From assembly GCA_003538625.1 (NCBI GenBank), contig DPRR01000023.1, positions 1 through 64,000 of the forward strand: DNA of 64,000 nt, in the 5' to 3' direction. Under the pieces are notes generated by a model. That model was given only the letters and a program-made list of their open reading frames with translations. It was not told where the DNA came from and made no database searches. Below are positions 8,581-16,601 of the stretch, in pieces. Numbering within the stretch: the stretch's first letter is position 1; the number at the start of each line of letters is the position of its first letter. Made by a program: the position numbers and the translations under genes. This stretch comes from Ignavibacteriales bacterium. GTDB taxonomy: Bacteria > Bacteroidota > Ignavibacteria > Ignavibacteriales > Ignavibacteriaceae.

Positions 8581-9561
8581 TTAATTGTTCAATTGATTTA
8601 TAATTTCCTTTTTCAGGATTTTAAATAAATATTCAAATATGTTCTGATACCTTTTTTCATAATTCTCAAATGTTAATTCCGGCATCTGTTCCAATAAGTA
8701 TTTATGTAATCCGGGACTGATTCCACCATCCCGCAGATCAATTATTATATTTCTAAACGCTTCTCTGAATTTATCGGCTTCGTTCTCATCAATTTTATTT
8801 TTGCTCAGATAACTCTCGTACATTTTTACAAACGTAATCTCCAGAGCCTTATTAACAACGGATTCAATTTCTATTTCATTACCATTTGTTGCACTTTGAG
8901 ATAAATTAAAAGATGACATCTTGATTTGTTTAATTTTCATTACCAAAGCATTTAAAGGGATGGCAGGCGTACTATCAGTATTTGCTTTTATATAATTAAA
9001 TATCTGCTTCAATATTTCGTTATTATTTTCAAACAGTTCAATTGGCAATTCATTAATAAACTTTATGTCGGGAAGTGATCCTATTTTTTTTTCGCTCTCA
9101 GATTCTACTATATAAGTCGCACCAATTAAATTTTTCTTTTTATAGTTATGTTTTTCGATTAGATAATTAATGGAATCAAGAATTTTCGAAAAAAAAGGAT
9201 CTGACTGTCTTAACAGTTCCGCTGCAAACTTTTCAACACTTTTGGCTACGATTCTGTTTATAAAAAAAGCAGCTTGCTGATCTGATTCAATTTTGGGTTG
9301 CCACTCATTAAAAGCTTTTGAAAGCTTAATAAAAGTCCCAGTCTCGTCCCTCTCGAACAAAGGTGCAATGGCATCAATTGCAAGTTCTTGCAGATTGACA
9401 TCTTCAGCTAATAGGACTTTATTTAAATTTTTATAACGGTATTTAAGATAAGTGTATGAATAACTATAAGATAAATCGATAAGATAATTTACTTCAGAAC
9501 GAGAATAACGATTCTCATAAATTGATGTCAGTACTCCATAGACAGAATAAGTGCTTTTCAT
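8581..9561 (-). CDS. Unknown protein, possibly sigma-factor-like
   Basis: This 326-aa soluble protein is predicted to be almost entirely helical. Near the N-terminus the segment around LQELAIDAIAPLFERDE followed by FIKLSKAFNEW recalls sigma-70 region 2 (an acidic 'D-L-x-Q-E' helix), but the fit is weak and no clear -35-binding helix-turn-helix is visible. The ATG at 9561 is preferred over an in-frame TTG nine bases upstream; neither has a Shine-Dalgarno site. It is the first gene of a two-gene unit with the 181-aa protein. An imperfect inverted repeat sits upstream (9667-9701) and could be an operator. Function is not established. Confidence 0.55.
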   Translation of the reverse strand: MKSTYSVYGVLTSIYENRYSRSEVNYLIDLSYSYSYTYLKYRYKNLNKVLLAEDVNLQELAIDAIAPLFERDETGTFIKLSKAFNEWQPKIESDQQAAFFINRIVAKSVEKFAAELLRQSDPFFSKILDSINYLIEKHNYKKKNLIGATYIVESESEKKIGSLPDIKFINELPIELFENNNEILKQIFNYIKANTDSTPAIPLNALVMKIKQIKMSSFNLSQSATNGNEIEIESVVNKALEITFVKMYESYLSKNKIDENEADKFREAFRNIIIDLRDGGISPGLHKYLLEQMPELTFENYEKRYQNIFEYLFKILKKEIINQLNN

Positions 9562-9570
9562 ACAATTCAA

Positions 9571-9929
9571 AACTACAAAAAGATTTTCAAAAAAAACTAA
9601 TAGTATTTTCCGAAAGTCAATCGTTTAAAAGTATACTTAAAATAACCGGAGCGTTTAAGGGGCGTTATGGTAAGAAATTTTTTCTCTTTGCTCTTTACCA
9701 TTAGCGTGTAAAGATGTTTATTTTTTTCTGCTAAACTGAATTTAAGCTGCTAAAAATTAAAAGGAGTCTGGTGGCTGTCGTAGTCTTGGCTACGGCAGCA
9801 TCTATTTAAAGTAACTCATTATACTTAACCCTATCCCCTTTTTTCAATGCCAATCTATATTATGTTTTTATAAAATTAATGCCACATTTTTTTCAATGGA
9901 TAATCAGGAAATGTTGTACTTGATTTTTA
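9571..9929. other. Non-coding gap with two inverted repeats
   Basis: No convincing gene is present. ATGGTAA (9667-9673) and TTACCAT (9695-9701) form an inverted repeat about 100 bp upstream of the gene starting at 9561 and could be an operator. A second, stronger hairpin (9774-9799) is listed separately. The rest is AT-rich. Confidence 0.5.
9774..9799. repeat. Palindromic repeat related to 10952-11043
   Basis: GCTGTCGTAG (9774-9783) and CTACGGCAGC (9790-9799) form a 10-bp stem with one G-T pair and a 6-nt loop. The flank GGAGTCTGGTGGCT matches GGAGATCCAGTGGCT at 10974-10987, and both are followed by a GC(C/A)GCATC-type block. The two loci therefore look like diverged copies of one intergenic repeat. 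Confidence 0.5.
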
Positions 9930-10553
9930 TCACTTTTTACTAAACAAGATTATGACAGAAATAATTCCTGCGATCAACAATCCTATATCCTGGTAGATCC
10001 CAAGTTTTAATGCTGCAGTAAATCCAATAATCGACCACAAAACAGGAATTATGAAAATTATTATTTTTCGTTGTTCAAGAAGAAGAATAAATCCAAATGT
10101 AAAAATTGTCGTTGGACAAGGAAGACCAAAAGTCGGAGTACCCGGATATATATGTCCTAATTGGTAGCCAAGTAATGGATAAAATATCAGCGCGTAGATA
10201 AAAAACAGTATAGATATTATTACTGTCAGGTCATTTTTGTAATTGAAAATTAGTTTACTTTTTACAACGCCAAAAAAAAGAAACAATCCAGCCTGAATTA
10301 CAAACAAAGTACCGAATATATACGCTGCATTATTAATCTTTGTAAAAAATTTATAATGATACACTATTCCCATCCATAACCATAAAACTGCCAATCCAAA
10401 TGAAATCAATTTATCGGAATAACCATTTTTCTTGAATAATGCTAATATCAGAAGTAATGCTAGCAGGACTAAAAATATTTGAGCCGGCCAAACGAAAAGA
10501 TTATATGTTTTGAAAACATCAAGAAACTGATCTGTGGTAAATGGCAAACTCAT
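9930..10553 (-). CDS. DUF6064 family membrane protein
   Basis: This 207-aa integral membrane protein has about six or seven hydrophobic segments spaced by short charged loops. The pattern MSLPFTTDQFLDVFKTYN, the central GIVYHYKFFTKIN and the conserved GxPCPTTIFTFG block match the DUF6064 family as I know it, whose function is undetermined. The ATG follows AGGAGAGAAAG on the minus strand, a good ribosome binding site. It appears to be a single-gene unit. Confidence 0.8.
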   Translation of the reverse strand: MSLPFTTDQFLDVFKTYNLFVWPAQIFLVLLALLLILALFKKNGYSDKLISFGLAVLWLWMGIVYHYKFFTKINNAAYIFGTLFVIQAGLFLFFGVVKSKLIFNYKNDLTVIISILFFIYALIFYPLLGYQLGHIYPGTPTFGLPCPTTIFTFGFILLLEQRKIIIFIIPVLWSIIGFTAALKLGIYQDIGLLIAGIISVIILFSKK

Positions 10554-10950
10554 CTTTCTCTCCTAAAATATTTTAATCTTAACGTTAGAAATATAAAAAA
10601 AGGAAATTCTATTTTTAGAATGATATTAATATATACGGTTATAGTTTACGCACGTATTTAGAATGATGTGAGATTGTGAATATTAATTATTTTAAAGCGG
10701 AAAGTCGCATTTTAACCCTTGAACTTTTATCTCCAAAGCACTGAAATCTTATGTTCAACGGGGATTCTATCAAATCGACTTCAACTCATTTAACATTTTG
10801 CGTTTCTCTTCTTCCCTCCTACCTCTCACTTCAACAAAAACAGCCTGGTTTTACTTTAATGGATTTACACAGAATAAGTTTATTATTCCAGATGTAAGGC
10901 TTGAATAAATCTGTTTAAATGTCAGTATGAACTTTGTAGTATCATTTAAG
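10554..10950. other. Non-coding gap
   Basis: I see no gene in this stretch. It is AT-rich with scattered short pyrimidine runs. It lies between the start of the minus-strand DUF6064 gene and the structured repeat at 10952, so it presumably contains the DUF6064 promoter. Confidence 0.4.
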
Positions 10951-10951
10951 T

Positions 10952-11043
10952 TTTGTCCGGTTATAATTTGAGAGGAGATCCAGTGGCTTTGTTCCATTGG
11001 AATGACTATGCCGCATCCCTATGGGAGTGATATTCCGGACAAA
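10952..11043 (+). ncRNA. Candidate structured RNA or palindromic repeat
   Basis: TTTGTCCGG (10952-10960) and CCGGACAAA (11035-11043) form a perfect 9-bp closing stem around 74 nt. Inside are smaller hairpins, TTCC-ATT-GGAA and CCC-TAT-GGG, plus a GTGGC/GCCGC stem. An intrinsic terminator follows seven bases later on the plus strand. The element shares a flank with the repeat at 9763-9802, so it may be a mobile intergenic repeat rather than a functional RNA. No known riboswitch signature is recognised, and no plus-strand gene follows for more than 5 kb. Confidence 0.4.
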
Positions 11044-11049
11044 TTTTAG

Positions 11050-11103
11050 AAAGTGCAATAGCTTGCCTACCGGCAGGCTGGCGTGGTTAAACTATTGCAC
11101 TTT
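11050..11103 (+). terminator. Intrinsic terminator with palindrome in its loop
   Basis: AAAGTGCAATAG (11050-11061) and CTATTGCACTTT (11092-11103) form a perfect 12-bp stem followed by a long T-tract. The loop contains a second GC-rich palindrome (GCCTACCGGCAGGC), which looks like a mini-repeat inserted into the terminator loop. Confidence 0.75.
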
Positions 11104-11206
11104 TTTTGTTTTTAATTAAGTTTATTAAAATATTTTTAGAAACATTTATTAAATATCATATCTTTTTACGTACCAGCATTAAACTGGTGGAAAAGCTATA
11201 TCCACC

Positions 11207-11683
11207 TTATTTGATCACCATAGATTCGTGAGCGTAAATAATTCTCCAACCCTCTAACCGCCTCTGCCAAAGTGCTGATATCCCGAACTTTGAATCACTC
11301 GGCTCTCCGTTCGCCAATGTGCGGTGTGAAGTAAGAAAGTACGTTACCATAACTAAATCAGGAGCAAACATTCTGAAATCCGGCACACCAATCAATTCAT
11401 ACTTAACATCCGTCTTACCGTTCTGCCACCACTGTAGTTGCTGTGCCAAAAGGGCATCCCAACCCCTGATTTCCCGGTCGTTTATAACAAAGAGTAGGCT
11501 TGGTTCCCGAGCGTAGAACGAGACATGCTTTTCAGCATCGTGTGCATTGGCTGCTGTCTGCATCGCCTCGAATAAAGGAAGGATCTCCGCCCGTACCGAT
11601 GAAAGGGTATCTGACTGTGCTTGGGTTTTAATTGAAAAAGCCATCATAAAAATTAGCACACACATGAGATATTTTTTTATCAT
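11207..11683 (-). CDS. Secreted SnoaL-like/DUF4440 protein
   Basis: This 158-aa protein has a signal peptide (about 1-22, ending TQAQ) and then one SnoaL-like, NTF2-fold domain: LFEAMQTAANAHDAEK helix, FVINDREIRGWDAL, and a final ALWQRRLEGWRIIYAHES strand. This alpha+beta barrel family includes hydrolases and isomerases, but many members have unknown substrates. The base composition is clearly more GC-rich than neighbouring genes, suggesting recent transfer. AGGAGG lies just before the ATG. It is one of four co-oriented unrelated genes with related spacers (11.2-14.2 kb) that may be gene cassettes. Confidence 0.8.
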   Translation of the reverse strand: MIKKYLMCVLIFMMAFSIKTQAQSDTLSSVRAEILPLFEAMQTAANAHDAEKHVSFYAREPSLLFVINDREIRGWDALLAQQLQWWQNGKTDVKYELIGVPDFRMFAPDLVMVTYFLTSHRTLANGEPSDSKFGISALWQRRLEGWRIIYAHESMVIK

Positions 11684-11711
11684 TTTGCCTCCTATACCGA
11701 ACGTTCATTTT

Positions 11712-11930
11712 AACGAATTCATTTATGCTTCTATATACTCTTGCCTGCCCCTTAGGAGACTTTGTACATACCTGTCCTCCTATTCTAGGCGAATTAAAAT
11801 ATTTCTTAGAATATCTTATTTCAATAATACTTTAATATTGCAAATACAACTTTATAATTACACAAATGCCACACTGAAAAACAGTCTACCCCGACTTGTC
11901 GGGGCTGTCCGTGTTGCGCGACGTGTTATG
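11712..11930 (-). repeat. Cassette-like spacer 1
   Basis: Read on the minus strand, this spacer between the hydrolase and SnoaL genes contains blocks also found in the other spacers: CATAACACGTCG (11919-11930), TAATTAT(A/G)AAGTTGTATTT (11843-11862) and GGCAAGAG-TATATAGAA (11712-11747). It also contains a CCCCGACTTGTCGGGG palindrome near 11890. Repetition of the same blocks after unrelated genes resembles integron attC spacers, but no complete attC is proven. Confidence 0.4.
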
Positions 11931-11948
11931 TGCGATTATACTATTATA

Positions 11949-12893
11949 CTATTCTTTGATTGTTTTTCTCTTTTGAATTCTATCATAGTCAAACAACGCT
12001 AACTTGATACTTGAAATTATTATTTCCGGTTCATCTTCTTGCATATAATGCCCGGAATTAGAGCAGTAAAAATATTTACCATACTGCAAAGGATTTAGAA
12101 GAGCCAGCCATCGTTTCATTTTTAAGTTATTGTCAATTCTAAACAACTTTACTTTATCGTATATCGTTTCTCGTTTTTCTGGATTTTTTGGGTAGCCACC
12201 CGCTTGAATAAAATGAACTGGAACATCCGGCAGAGGAATACTATCACATTCTTTAAATTCCGTTTTAGTTAGTTGCCTAAGCATTTTCACTTCCTCCACA
12301 TAGAAATTTGGCATATCGGCATAAAGATTTTCAACAAAATCTTTGTAAGGTTTTGCAAACATAGAATCAATTTGATGTTGTGTTAAACCAATTTCCAAAT
12401 ATGGAAGATCTCCATCTCCTTTCTTTTTTGTGAAATCTACTGGGTCTACAAAAATAAGTCCGGCAATTTCATCAGGATAATAGGATGCATAACTTCTTAT
12501 ATACGCGCCGCCAAAAGAATGCCCCACTAATAAGTAAGGAGGTTTTAGACCTTTTTCTAAAAGCATCTTTCTTAAGTTGTCCACTATGTGTTTTGTTGTC
12601 GGTGGAAGACTATCATTTTCGGATTTTCCAATTCTTGGACGGTTATAAGAAAATACTGTTGATGTTTTGGAAACTTCTTCAATTATTGTTTTCCATTTAT
12701 CCAACTTAGTAGCCATACCATTTTCGAATACAATTACTGGTTTATCCTTCTTATTGTTCACTAATCCAGCGATAAATATTTCAACCTTCTTACCATTAAC
12801 ATCAACGAATTCTTCTTGTCCAAAACCAAAACTGTTCAATCCCAAAATCATTACAATTGCTAAAATTGTTATTTGTTTCATTTCATTTCTCAT
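11949..12893 (-). CDS. Secreted alpha/beta hydrolase
   Basis: This protein of about 314 aa is an alpha/beta-hydrolase-fold enzyme. It has an N-terminal signal-like segment (MKQITILAIVMILGLNSFG) followed by VNGKKVEIFIAG and the oxyanion-side strand PVIVFENGMA. The nucleophile elbow GHSFGG places the serine at about residue 126, LIFVDPVD is a typical strand, and a late histidine lies in SNSGHYMQED. ATG 12893 is chosen because GGGAG lies eight bases before it; a TTG two codons upstream is less likely. The substrate cannot be predicted. It is the second of four co-oriented, cassette-like genes. Confidence 0.85.
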   Translation of the reverse strand: MRNEMKQITILAIVMILGLNSFGFGQEEFVDVNGKKVEIFIAGLVNNKKDKPVIVFENGMATKLDKWKTIIEEVSKTSTVFSYNRPRIGKSENDSLPPTTKHIVDNLRKMLLEKGLKPPYLLVGHSFGGAYIRSYASYYPDEIAGLIFVDPVDFTKKKGDGDLPYLEIGLTQHQIDSMFAKPYKDFVENLYADMPNFYVEEVKMLRQLTKTEFKECDSIPLPDVPVHFIQAGGYPKNPEKRETIYDKVKLFRIDNNLKMKRWLALLNPLQYGKYFYCSNSGHYMQEDEPEIIISSIKLALFDYDRIQKRKTIKE

Positions 12894-12925
12894 TAACAAT
12901 ACTCCCTTGATTAGATTACTTAAAT

Positions 12926-13075
12926 AACGGCGTTGTTTTTAAGCCGCCGCCCATAACAATGAAGCAAAGTCAGACGCAAACACCATTTAATTTATTTGTG
13001 AATTAAAATTTTTAAGCAATTTTTTTGGCAATCCGTAACAACGAATTGAACAAAATTTTTATATCCTCTTACCTG
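12926..13075 (-). repeat. Cassette-like spacer 2
   Basis: This spacer shares the block ACAGGTAAGAGGATATAAAAA with TTGTTCAA (minus strand of 13041-13075) with spacers 1 and 3. On the plus strand TAACGGCGTTGTT (12926 region) resembles the TAACGACGTGTTA block of spacer 3. A CCCGATTCGTCGGG palindrome follows at about 13078. The similarity suggests a common origin of all three spacers. Confidence 0.35.
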
Positions 13076-13141
13076 TCCCGATTCGTCGGGTACTTTTTAC
13101 TTACCCGTCCGCCTGTGGCAGATTAAAGATGTTAAACGACT

Positions 13142-13534
13142 TCACTTTTTAACTTTCATTATTTGTCCAAACGCAATATCGTGACCATCAAGATCTTGAA
13201 CACCAAACTCTTTAATGCCATAAGGTTTGAATCCCAATTGGTAATCAATTTTGGCACCGCTTTGCTGATATTCAGCATAAAGTGTATCGACATCCTCCAC
13301 CCAGAAGTACACATTCCACATTTGACTCACAATTTGCCAGTGCGGAAGAAGTTTCGCCTTAGCAGGTGCTTGACTGAGCATGACTGTTTGTCCATCACGT
13401 CGCACCATGCAAAAATCCGAAGGTTCACCCCAGAATTGATCGTACGAAAAACCAAGTTTGTCTCGAAAGTAGTTTGCTGATGCTACTACATCTTTAACAA
13501 GCAGAATGGGAGCAACATTTAGGATTTTGTTCAT
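13142..13534 (-). CDS. VOC-family (glyoxalase/bleomycin-resistance-like) protein
   Basis: This 130-aa cytosolic protein is a two-module vicinal oxygen chelate domain. It starts NVAPILLVKDVVASANYF with RDKLGFSYDQFWG; the second module has YFWVEDVDTLYAEYQQSG and ends IKEFGVQDLDGHDIAFGQ. VOC proteins act in glyoxal detoxification, antibiotic binding or dioxygenation, and this subgroup has no defined substrate. The gene is third in the co-oriented group, and VOC proteins are common cargo of integron cassettes, which agrees with the attC-like spacer just upstream. Its GC content is higher than the surrounding genome. Confidence 0.85.
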   Translation of the reverse strand: MNKILNVAPILLVKDVVASANYFRDKLGFSYDQFWGEPSDFCMVRRDGQTVMLSQAPAKAKLLPHWQIVSQMWNVYFWVEDVDTLYAEYQQSGAKIDYQLGFKPYGIKEFGVQDLDGHDIAFGQIMKVKK

Positions 13535-13561
13535 AATTGTTCCTTATGTATTTACAGCCGC

Positions 13562-13678
13562 CTAACGACGTGTTATGATAAAATACAACTTCATAATTAA
13601 AGTATTAAAGATTTCCTTTTGGGTTTACTTTTACAAAATTTTTTGCGGTTTGAACAATATTTCTAAATCCTCTTGCCT
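13562..13678 (-). repeat. Cassette-like spacer 3 with attC-like end
   Basis: Read on the minus strand, the spacer ends CATAACACGTCGTTAGGC (13560-13577). GTTAGGC fits the attC R-prime core GTTRRRY, and the inverse element AAC lies just before it. It shares a 12-mer with spacer 1 (13566-13577 equals 11919-11930), a second block near 13580-13599 and GGCAAGAGGATTTAGAAATATTG (13651-13678 region) with spacers 1 and 2. The 5' half of an attC is not clear. Confidence 0.4.
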
Positions 13679-13713
13679 TTGTACTAATGACTTTAGTCAG
13701 TTTAAATTCTAAT

Positions 13714-14172
13714 TTATATTATTGATTTTAATACTTCCTCAGCTTTTAATACCTCCTGAAAAGGAACCATCACTATAATTTCACTCTCTGTGCCTTTAAT
13801 AACAGCATATGAAAATCCAGAACCACCATAAAGTGAATGACGATATAATAGAACTGGATGAAGTCCATTTTGTTCAAGGCAATTTTTCAAATATAGAACA
13901 TCTGTTTCATCAACAGTTTCATAAACTTTCGCCGTTCCTTCATAAATTTCATAATTAGAATGTTGATTGCAAACAAAACGATTATTAATTCTTACACAAC
14001 ATTTTTTACAAAAAGCGATTTGGCATATTATACAAACACCGTCTGCTAATATTTCATTATGGTTATCACAAAATATTTCAATAAAAAGGGTACCACAATA
14101 CGGACAAAAATCGTCATCGTCTTTGACTGAATTATTACATACCTCGCAAGTCAACAGATTATCTTCATCCAT
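13714..14172 (-). CDS. Zinc-ribbon plus DUF2007-like protein
   Basis: This 152-aa protein begins with a zinc ribbon (TCEVC at 8-12 and FCPYC at 22-26). It continues with a B-box-like cysteine/histidine cluster (CDNHNEILADGVC, then CIICQIAFCKKCC and CNQH). The C-terminal 70 residues (AKVYETVDETDVLYLKNCLE with later MVPFQEVLKAEEVLKS) match the DUF2007 domain, a small alpha/beta fold. The function is unknown; such proteins are often considered signalling or binding adaptors. It is the last of four co-oriented cassette-like genes and has no obvious ribosome binding site. Confidence 0.75.
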   Translation of the reverse strand: MDEDNLLTCEVCNNSVKDDDDFCPYCGTLFIEIFCDNHNEILADGVCIICQIAFCKKCCVRINNRFVCNQHSNYEIYEGTAKVYETVDETDVLYLKNCLEQNGLHPVLLYRHSLYGGSGFSYAVIKGTESEIIVMVPFQEVLKAEEVLKSII

Positions 14173-14742
14173 TATTTTTCACTTCTTTGAAGTAATAAAT
14201 TTACTTTATAGCAATAACTGTATAATTAATACTTATAAGGAAACGCTAACACACAACTATTTAACGTTTCCTGACTTATTTTATCCTAATATTATTCATT
14301 GGCTTAAACTCAAATAAAGGATATTATCTCAAAAAGTAACAAGTCTTAACTTGTCAAATCTCATTACGCCATAATCGAACAAGCTCCCCCCTCCGGTTAT
14401 AATGTTAGTCTAATTAGAGTGTATGTACATATGTAATTTATGATATTTTATTATCTATATCCATTAACATTTATGTAATAATTCCTAAGTTCAATATCTG
14501 TGAATTTCTCTGCTTCAGTTCCATTCTATAATTTAATTTCAACAATGCTTCAATTTTTTAATTTTTAATTTTTACTTTTGAATTTAATAATCTGGTCCAT
14601 AGTCTATGCAGAAACACTTTTCAGAATAGATGATCTTGAATTTCGTAATTGTACCTGCTTCAAATGCAGGACTGATCTGCAGAAATACCAGGATTTCCTG
14701 TCTCACATAAGATCTGCTTCAATACTTCCGCAGAATAAAGAA
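14173..14742. other. Non-coding gap
   Basis: No supported gene is visible across about 570 bp. The DNA is AT-rich with runs of T near 14560. The short reading frames here lack ribosome binding sites and protein-like composition. Confidence 0.5.
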
Positions 14743-14764
14743 CCCTGAAACCGAAGCCTCAGGG
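14743..14764 (-). terminator. cTTCGg-loop terminator repeat, copy B
   Basis: On the minus strand CCCTGAGGC-TTCG-GTTTCAGGG forms a 9-bp stem with G-T pairs around a TTCG tetraloop, followed by TTCTTTATT. It sits about 65 bp after the stop of the sorted surface protein gene. The upstream block GTTAACACAAG is shared with copy E at 25225, and the wider repeat extends to about 14815. Confidence 0.75.
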
Positions 14765-14830
14765 TCTTGTGTTAACAAAAAGCTTGGGGAGTAACTTTCT
14801 GCTAACCACATATCAATAATAAATAAAAAT

Positions 14831-15616
14831 TTATTTCAACAAAATCATTTTTCTCGTCTCAACATAATCTCCTGCCTGCAATCTGTAGATATATGTTCCA
14901 CTTGTAAGATTGGTAGCATCAAAATTAATTTCATAAATTCCGGATGTCTTTTCTTCATTAATTAGTGTAGCAACTTCTTCACCAAGGATCGAATAAACTT
15001 TTAGTGAAGTGAAAGCAGTTTGTGAAATCGCATATCTTATTTTTGTTGAAGGATTAAAAGGATTTGGATAGTTTTGTGAAAGTGAAAATAAATTCGGCAA
15101 TATTTCATTACTAACAAAAGTGGGGCTCTGAACATGAATAATTTTATTGTCGGCAAAATTCCACTGGTCGCCGCTTGGTTGTTGATTATAATTTACACTG
15201 TTTCCGTTGGCATAAATTGTCTGATCTCCGGTTGTGTCGGGAGCGGTGTAAGTGAATTCAAAAGTAACAATTGAATTTATTGGTGCTTTTGGTTCGGTAT
15301 GCGTCAGTTCTCCACCTACATTTTTTAGTCCATCACCAGGAAAAAGAATGCCCGAAGAGACCGCAATATCAGTTCCACCTCGAACAAGTGGACCACCGCT
15401 AATTGTTACGGTGTAGGTTGCAGTTTCGTTGATTGTAAGCGTATCTGGACCATTTATCGATACAACCACACTAGTGGAAGGGGTTTCGCCGTGACAGTAA
15501 CAGCCGGTGGTGTCAGTTTTCTTAGTCCTTCCAGTTATGCCTGATTGAAAAGCATAAACAAAAATTGAGAAAGCAACAATTAATAACAATACAAACAAGT
15601 AAGCATAATTTTTCAT
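14831..15616 (-). CDS. Secreted choice-of-anchor-V-like protein with T9SS sorting domain
   Basis: This 261-aa protein has a signal peptide (about 1-25). A beta-rich domain (about 30-150) contains TGCYCHGETPS, like the cysteine/histidine motif of choice-of-anchor V/reeler-like domains. The C-terminal sorting domain (about 180-261) begins FSLSQNYPNPFNPSTKIRYA and ends TRKMILLK, typical of cargo exported by the type IX secretion system in Ignavibacteria. The motif here is C-x-C-H, one residue shorter than a heme-binding CxxCH, so heme attachment is doubtful. A good GGAG site precedes the ATG. It is a single-gene unit with terminator copy B downstream. Confidence 0.85.
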   Translation of the reverse strand: MKNYAYLFVLLLIVAFSIFVYAFQSGITGRTKKTDTTGCYCHGETPSTSVVVSINGPDTLTINETATYTVTISGGPLVRGGTDIAVSSGILFPGDGLKNVGGELTHTEPKAPINSIVTFEFTYTAPDTTGDQTIYANGNSVNYNQQPSGDQWNFADNKIIHVQSPTFVSNEILPNLFSLSQNYPNPFNPSTKIRYAISQTAFTSLKVYSILGEEVATLINEEKTSGIYEINFDATNLTSGTYIYRLQAGDYVETRKMILLK

Positions 15617-15776
15617 CTTTCACTCCATTTATTATTTGATAGATCAATTAAATCGAACAACGAACACTGGATGATAATCTTCTAATTATTTTTTAACTAC
15701 TATCCATAACTTGCCTCCGATAAATATTTTCTAAATCAATTATCTGCGGAACAACAAGAATTTGAACATTAATCAT

Positions 15777-16144
15777 TTATAAAAATAAGGGTCCAAGCAC
15801 GCTCACTTCGATAATATTATCAACAGGCAGCTCATTCATTTTAGCTGATTTTCTTATTACCTCTGGTGATGGTGCATCGTAAATACAGAAAGTCTTTTTC
15901 TTATCCTTTGTATTATACTAGTGGATCCAGGTTACGTTTTTCTCATCATTATTAGATACGACTGTTAAGCACAAATCCTTTCCCACTCGGTCTAAAGATA
16001 TGTTAAGTCCATCGGGGAAATTCGCTCAACAAGATAACGGTGTATTTCCACTTTGTCTGGTTTTGGTGCATTATACCGCGATGATAATTGAAGGAATGGG
16101 ATTAAAAAAAGACCTAACAGCAGAATGGGAGATTTGTTTTTCAT
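15777..16144 (-). pseudogene. Decayed secreted DUF4242 (nickel-binding-like) gene
   Basis: From ATG 16144, preceded by AAAGGAGG at good distance, the frame encodes a signal peptide (MKNKSPILLLGLFLIPF) and the start of a DUF4242 domain (KVEIHRYLVER), then stops. In the next frame the domain continues: DRVGKDLCLTVVSNNDEKN, then WIH, an in-frame TAG, and KDKKKTFCIYDAPSPEVIRK to the end (VSVLGPLFL). One frameshift near 16020 and one nonsense codon near 15920 thus separate readable halves. The family includes SCO4226-type nickel-binding proteins. Conserved downstream sequence suggests recent inactivation, or sequencing error at two places. Confidence 0.75.
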
Positions 16145-16426
16145 AAAGTTGCCTCCTTTAATGAAAATTATTTAGAATAACTTGACAAATTCTATTTATT
16201 ACTTATTTGGAAACATTTTTTTATAAAACATTGAACTTTTCAGTAATAAATGTATTTATTCACAGTACGAATTTAATTATTCTCAGTAGCCATGGGTTAG
16301 ATCAATTATTGCAATCTTTTGGATTTTTATTGCATTTGTAATTTAATTGAGCGTTTAGCATCAATCCACTGATACTTTAATTAAGCTGTGCGTTAAGCAA
16401 ATTTTATTTCACTATCTCATAAAAAA

Positions 16427-16490
16427 CCCTGAAACCGAAGTCAAAAGACCTTGTCTTAGTTTCAGAGTTGTGGAAAACTCTCTCGGTTCG
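16427..16490 (-). repeat. Terminator repeat, degenerate copy C
   Basis: CCCTGAAACCGAAG matches the start of the repeat family, but the TCAGGG arm is lost (TCAAAAGACCTTGTC follows). The remaining similarity to copies B, D and E is partial. It lies in the gap before the CBS gene and probably no longer forms a terminator. Confidence 0.45.
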
Positions 16491-16601
16491 CTGTTGCCAG
16501 GTAGAAACGGGCTTTTAAGAGCATATCAAAACATAAGTAATTAATATATAATTGATTTGTATAAGATTATTTACTATAATAATAAAAAATAAGGATTAGC
16601 A

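Noticed and set aside
10952..11043. Cobalamin or c-di-GMP riboswitch
   Set aside because: None of the conserved boxes of those riboswitches is present, and no gene follows on the same strand.
15917..15928. ACTAGTGGATCC resembles a cloning-vector linker (SpeI-BamHI)
   Set aside because: Only 12 bases match and the flanking sequence continues the DUF4242 pseudogene, so a vector join is not supported.
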